Below are positions 47,946-52,280 of a stretch of DNA of 52,280 nucleotides, piece by piece (within the stretch, counting starts at the first letter, position 1; each line of letters begins with the position of its first letter). The notes beneath the pieces are model-generated. The model had not been told where the DNA came from. It saw only the letters and a list, made by a program, of their open reading frames with translations, and searched no databases. Made by a program: the position numbers and the translations under genes. The stretch spans positions 482,552-534,831 of the forward strand of contig WELB01000019.1 in assembly GCA_009602725.1 (NCBI GenBank), in the 5' to 3' direction. Origin of the DNA: Spirogloea muscicola. Its lineage: Eukaryota > Streptophyta > Zygnematophyceae > Spirogloeales > Spirogloeaceae.

Positions 47946-50290
47946 TGCTTATCACCTGAGGCGGCAGCCACGGCTAGTTGCTAGCTGTGGTGCTACTATG
48001 GCGCTCAACTTCACGGCTGCTGAACTAGCACCCAAACTGTACAATGCAAGATGCAAGAGCAGCCTGGTCGCAGCCTGGTCTCCATAGCTCGTCCACTTAT
48101 TCTCGTGTTAGGAGAGTAACACGACGGCATCATGAAGTCGATTCCGATAGGCCAACTATTGATGATGTGATTAATGCTTGTCAGCTTCATTGAGATACAG
48201 CCTGTACATCGGCTGCGCTCAGCAACGTCCATGCCAGATCAAGCATGTAGTCAGTAAGGTACAGATGACTGTAAGTCCAAGGAACTTTCCTAGGAATGAA
48301 CTTGATGTCATCGAGGGGCCTAGATGGTAGTAATCAATTGGTAGGGTTTGACAGACACCGTTGTGCAGATACCAGGGTGAACCGGGCGTGACAAACGATC
48401 CCATGAAGGTACTTTGTTCTAATATGTATTCAGAGATCGTCGTCGACTGGGGTTGACTACCTCCACTTGAACATCCTGCGGACTACAAACTGCCATTTAA
48501 CTGCATATGCATTGACTAGTGATGTGTCAGATGAACCAATGGCATCATCACATAGCAACCATGACCTTAGAAGACCTTCTATTTTGTTCGTCGTTCGTCA
48601 ATGAGTGTATGTATTGGTGTAGGACATAGGAACACGTGCTTGATTGGAAGCAAGAGCTTCTCCCTGCAAAGCGCTATACCTTACAGCCTCTACAACTCAT
48701 CTGTCAGCAATATGCTGGACCTGCAACGACCGTGAGCAGATCTACTTGCCTCCTTCCTAGCTGCTCTTGCTCATATGTGCACACCATCTAGCATAAGCTC
48801 ATGCTGAAAGAAAGTGGGCTAACGATGAGAGGCAGCCTTTGTGAGGAGCCAGCTTGAGATTATTGGACACAAGTCGAGCAAGATCCGCCAGCGAGACAGT
48901 ACATCCATTCGAGAGTTCCAGTAGCTGACATAGTAGATTCAGTAGCTCTCGTCAATGCCGCAAGTTGGACACACTGGCAGTAGGGCAGGAGGCGCACTGC
49001 CATAAGCGCAATGATGCACGCCTAGCGTGGAGCTGTGAAGCAAACGCCTGAGTTGCTGCAGCCAGACGGAGAGAGGCATGCGGTAGGGCGAGAGAGCTCG
49101 GAACACGACGTCAAGCTGCTCGCTTCGTTCTGTGTTTGTCGCCTTGCCTTGTTGCAGTGTATCAGCCGCAGTCCATGGTGTAGCTGACTTATCACAACTA
49201 GAAAGGCACCAGATACATACATGTTGTGTGTACATTTAGCATCCTCGCCAGTCAAAACATGACACGATTGTCACCGTCATCTTATGTTGGACAGAAGGAG
49301 CCTTTGAATATGTATCTCATAAGTCATGATCAGGAGTATAGATGTTAAAAGATATATATCTCTCTAGACCTTCTTTCTCTCTTCTCCCTCTTCAATGCCA
49401 TGATCAAAGGACGTTCGAGTCCGATCAGTGTAAGCAAAGGGAGATCATCTAGAAGGCTGCATGGCTAGCCACCATGGCATCCTGGCACCATGAAGAAGAA
49501 AGGTCAACTCTGTGCTCTTGCTGTTCATCTGTTGATCAATAGATCTAATATTACCAAAGTGTTATACAATTGGCTGCCAGTCGGTTCAATCGACTTTCCC
49601 CATGCCATGACGCTTGCACTTATCCACGCAAGGGCTCCTTGTTAAACAACTTCACGGCTAAGTTAGCTGTAGGACAACCGAGGAGCCTAACACGATGAGT
49701 GATATACACTCTTCAAGCGCCAGCGGCAGCCACGATACCCTGGACGACTGTGTGTGGAGCAAAAGATTCGGAGCATAGAGAACGATCAATCAGCCCGATG
49801 GAAGAAGCACCCAACTCAAAGAACACCGACGAGCCTTTTCATTGTGAGTAGTGTTTAAATCTGCAAGCGCCAGCAATAGCCGTGCGCTCATCGCCTGGAT
49901 GGAGTTGTTAAGGTGGAGCACGAGCGAGAGAAACCAAAGCATACAGTACGATCGACCAGCCCGGTGGCAGTAGCGTCCAACGCAAGTAGCAGATGACAAC
50001 ACGCATGTCTCGACAAGTACAGGTGTGTGGGCTAAGTTCGGGCAACGCAGCTTACGCTTGACCTCCTCTCTGCGAGCTGGTGGCAACTGACCTGAAGAGT
50101 AGCTAATTCAAAGATGTCGAGGGCTGCCAGCCTAGAGCCTGAGGCTACATTGCAGGCGGGCGGAGGGGTTGGGCCCGACATAACGGGGCGAAAAATGTGT
50201 TTCAACTCTCCCTTTCATTTCATGCGTCCCGCGCGCCTTCTCTCTCTTCAAGGGGGAAAACGTATGTTAAGAGATGGGGAGGCCATGTTT
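47946..50290. other. Gene-poor region
   Basis: No coding exon, RNA gene or known repeat recognised at 47946-49690. At 49693-50010 two diverged ~150-base units lie in tandem (see the separate entry). The rest shows only short frames. Confidence 0.5.
49693..50010 (+). repeat. Diverged ~150-base tandem repeat
   Basis: CAAGCGCCAGCGGCAGCC at about 49714 recurs as CAAGCGCCAGCAATAGCC at about 49862. GATCAATCAGCCCGATGG at 49784 recurs as GATCGACCAGCCCGGTGG at 49950. The spacing between anchors differs (148 and 166), so indels separate the copies. Confidence 0.65.
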
Positions 50291-50620
50291 GGTCAAGTAA
50301 AAAGGCAAGCACATTGACAAATGTACGTCACCTGCTGCTTAGCTGACCCGCTCAGTAACCACGAGTCAGCACATAGAGGTCGCTAACTGATGCTCGAATA
50401 CCGGACGGCAATCGACAAGCTCTTGAACTACCAGCCAAGGCTCGACCAGCTTTCTGATGCAACGCATGAGCCTGAGCTCGCTGCAGACAAGCTGACACTC
50501 GACGTCGCAAAACTGACACAGAGGCTGCCGGCATACCCATCTGGGCTGGAAGCATATCCTCGCGTCGTGCATATCCCAGACTCGCTATGTTCTCAAGTAG
50601 GGTATGGAAGCGAAACGGGG
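50291..50620 (-). mobile_element. LTRGY repeat (family A), copy 3, open frame
   Basis: Shares the family A unit. The minus-strand frame ending at 50352 is open through RFHTLLENIASLGYARREDM, LPAQMGMPAASVSVLRRR, ACLQRAQAHALHQKAGRAL and RASVSDLYVLTRGY-stop. It continues open upstream to 50858 through another repeat, but that part is not shared with copies 1 and 2. Confidence 0.8.
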
Positions 50621-50796
50621 TGGCCGTGGGGCGGCCGGTGCGTGGTGGGAGAGAGCTCGATGCGCAAGACGGCGAGCGGTGCGCGTGAAACGAAAGGATG
50701 GCCAATCGAAGTTCATCAATTGTTCGGGCAAGCGGGCGGCATAGTGGGGCTATGAAGCGAAGCCCTGGGCTTGGAGAAAGGTGCGCGGTGCGCATG

Positions 50797-50915
50797 AAAG
50801 AGAGAGAAGGCGAGCGGGGCGCACGCAATGAAATGGAGGCCAATGCAAGCCGATACATTGTTCAGGCAGAATGTAGGGCAAATTGAACAGGGCTACATAA
50901 TATAGAGACCGAAAC
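50797..50915 (+). repeat. GAAATGGAGGC repeat (family D), copy 1
   Basis: Shares with 51433-51540 the words GAGAGAAGGCG(A/C)GCGGGGCGCA, AATGAAATGGAGGC, ACATTGTTCAGGCAG, TAGGGCAAA and GGGCTACATAATA. Shorter relatives lie at 50640-50790 and, inverted, near 50213. Confidence 0.75.
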
Positions 50916-51139
50916 TAAGGTGCCTAAGGTGACATCAGTACCCATGAAAGGATACGGCTGCTGAAAGGAGAGAGGCGAGGAGGGGCTAAGTAGGGCGGTA
51001 GAAGGGCTTCGTGGCCACTTGAGTCAGTGTGTGTTTTAATGTTTTCGTGGCCCCTTCCTGGCCCCTTCCTGGCCCCGTGGATGCTAGGCTTCCATCTGCG
51101 GTCGTGTCGTGTCTAGCTGTGTAGTTGCTGAATTCGGCA

Positions 51140-51200
51140 CGTTTTGGCTCTTTGGACCTTGTCCATTCTCCATGGGCTGGCCTTTCCCAGCCCCTAACTA
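51140..51200 (+). repeat. GGGCTGGCC hairpin repeat (family C)
   Basis: Contains TTTGGACCTTGTCCATTCTC then ATGGGCTGGCCTTTCCCAGC; GGGCTGG and CCAGCCC form a perfect short hairpin. Confidence 0.7.
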
Positions 51201-51279
51201 CCCTTTGTGGGCGAGCAACCCTTTCGAGCTTTCGTGGCCCCTTCGACCTTTGTTCATTCATTTTCTATTGTAGAAGGGC

Positions 51280-51330
51280 TTAGTACCCGCGCGTGAGCAA
51301 GTACAAGTCGGACAGGCTGACTTGGAGAGC
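51280..51330 (-). mobile_element. LTRGY repeat (family A), copy 4, short diverged fragment
   Basis: The minus strand encodes LSDLYLLTRGY-stop. Almost every codon differs from copies 1 and 3 at a synonymous position (for example GGG for GGT, TAC for TAT, TAA for TGA), so this is a much older relative with the same protein end. Confidence 0.55.
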
Positions 51331-51432
51331 CAGAGCACCGTCACGGAAGTGGCGGGGTGGAGTGGGAGAGAACTCCAGCGCGAGGTGCGCATGACATGAA
51401 GGGGTTCGCCAAGTCAAGCGAACATTGTCAGG

Positions 51433-51540
51433 AGAGAGAAGGCGCGCGGGGCGCATGAAATGAAATGGAGGCAAATTAAAGCCGACACATTGTTCAGGCA
51501 GTCTAGGGCAAACTAAACAGGGCTACATAATACGGAAATG
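51433..51540 (+). repeat. GAAATGGAGGC repeat (family D), copy 2
   Basis: Matches 50797-50915 with scattered substitutions and small indels, in the same orientation, about 635 bases away. Confidence 0.75.
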
Positions 51541-51616
51541 GAAACCGAAATGTCAGGAATACATTGTCAGTAGTAGCAAAAAGAAAGAGCGGCCAGGCTA
51601 ATTGGTGGCTGGGAGA

Positions 51617-51780
51617 AGTGCTCGCCCATTGAGAAGTGGGCTGGCAAAGCCAGCCCAAAAAGAATAGAAGAAAGTGCTCGCCCATCGAGAATAGGGGCTG
51701 AAAAACCAGCCCGAAAAAGAATGGACTGTCCAAAGCCAAAGAAAGAAAGAGGTGCCGAAATAGGACTACACTACCAAACA
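51617..51780 (+). mobile_element. Family B element with 8-base target-site duplication, head duplicated
   Basis: A 164-base insertion between two CTGGGAGA copies (51609-51616 and 51781-51788) inside a family C repeat. The head (AGTGCTCGCCCATTGAGAAG through the hairpin) is present twice, then the tail GGACTACACTACCAAACA. Both this and the 39132 copy end in CA and leave 8-base duplications. Confidence 0.85.
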
Positions 51781-51900
51781 CTGGGAGAGGCCAGCCCAAG
51801 GGAATGGACAAGGTCTGAAGGAGCCGGAGTGCTAAGGACTAGCATCTCCGACCTGCGGCTGCTTAGCTAAGGACTAAGACATCAGCAAGGGGACTTTCAG
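51781..51900 (-). repeat. GGGCTGGCC repeat (family C), longer copy hosting a family B insertion
   Basis: GAGGCCAGCCCAAGGGAATG, GACAAGGTCTGAAGGAGCCG and GACTAAGACATCAGCAAGGG match the reverse complement of 9545-9662. TAAGGACT occurs twice (51833-51840 and 51868-51875) around 27 bases absent from the 9545 copy. Confidence 0.7.
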
Positions 51901-52150
51901 GGCCTGTTTACACTTGGTCACGCGGTCACGCACGTGCTGACCGCGGGGTCAAGGATTTGGTCACCGCCACGGAGGCCGAGGCCGCCTGCACTTGCGGTAT
52001 CACCTCCCAAGCCCCGCCAGGTCGGATTGGCTGCCCGGCGCGCTAGGGCAGCAGCTTCAAACCCCGGCAGCAGCGCCGCCTCCCCCCGCCTAGTCGAGCG
52101 CCCCCGCAGGCGCACGCTCCTCCCTCCTGCTACCGACCAGGCCTGCAGGC

Positions 52151-52280
52151 ATGGGTCCCGAGCGGAGGCGGATCTGCTGCATCACGATAGCCGTCCTGGC
52201 CCGCTGGCAGTTGTGCCCGGCGGAGGCGGAGGCGGAGACGGAGGCGGAGGCGGAGGCGGAGGTGGAGGCGGAGGTGGAGG
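52151..52280 (+). CDS. Possible 5' end of a gene with a Glu-Ala repeat, cut by the window edge
   Basis: An ATG at 52151 opens a frame to the end of the window: MGPERRRICCITIAVLARWQ, then LCP and an (EA)n run from GGCGGAGGCGGA repeats. The short hydrophobic stretch after arginines could be a signal anchor. The repeat also encodes Gly-rich peptide in another frame, so this may be no more than a G-rich minisatellite. No family is recognised. Confidence 0.25.
   Translation, partial: MGPERRRICCITIAVLARWQLCPAEAEAETEAEAEAEVEAEVE

Noticed and set aside
50352-50858. A 168-residue stand-alone gene
   Set aside because: Only the last ~85 residues are shared with the other family A copies; the front part reads through an unrelated family D-like repeat.
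15500-50900. CRISPR array or bacterial operon
   Set aside because: Repeats are dispersed and unequal in spacing, genes carry GT-AG introns, and all recognised proteins are eukaryotic.

Overview
The window is nuclear DNA of a green, photosynthetic eukaryote, most likely a chlorophyte alga. The genes are split by GT-AG introns of roughly 100-500 bases. First exons are very GC-rich and introns and intergenic DNA are AT-richer. The gene set is plant-type: PSII assembly factor HCF136 with a Tat-type lumenal signal, a DUF1517 plastid membrane protein, plastidic G6PDH, an IRE-type AGC kinase with the plant C2H2 finger, and a FLYING SAUCER/Tul1-type ER/Golgi E3 ligase. The species cannot be fixed from sequence alone. 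A collinear mitochondrial SSU rRNA fragment argues against an organism with scrambled mitochondrial rRNA such as Chlamydomonas, if that fragment reflects its own mitochondrion.

Layout. 1-2219 (+): DUF1517/FLAP1-like gene, 5' end outside the window. 3063-about 5607 (-): HCF136, convergent with it. 6015-6430 (+): ribosomal protein eL41, 25 residues in two exons. 8396-9163 (-): unrecognised chloroplast-targeted protein. 9200-12900: repeats, a 519-base gap, a 122-base T run, and two tRNA-like sequences that look organellar. 12901-14890 (+): HMG-CoA lyase. 16039-23867 (-): IRE-type kinase in 15 exons, about 1501 residues. 24636-29576 (-): FLY/Tul1-like RING E3 ligase carrying an internal 212-base tandem duplication. 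30037-30716 (+): unrecognised small protein, divergent from the E3 gene. About 32240-36465 (-): exonuclease 1. 36968-37270 (-): half of an RRM domain behind a glycine-rich stretch, apparently broken. 37515-38213 (+): CGR1/CCDC86 rRNA-processing protein. About 39700-40863 (+): Rab5IF/EMC6-family membrane protein. 41601-45905 (-): plastidic glucose-6-phosphate dehydrogenase. 46000-52280: gene-poor and repeat-rich, with a mitochondrial rRNA insertion and several mobile-element families.

The genes are unrelated housekeeping and plastid functions, not an operon or cluster. The repeat fraction is the most novel part. One ~110-165 base element family leaves 8-base target duplications in two independent insertions, each nested in an older repeat. 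A second family encodes a conserved protein C-terminus (ending SDLY-x-LTRGY) kept through mostly synonymous changes in divergent copies. Exon boundaries were worked out by hand from splice consensus, phase and recalled family sequence; no alignment program was run.
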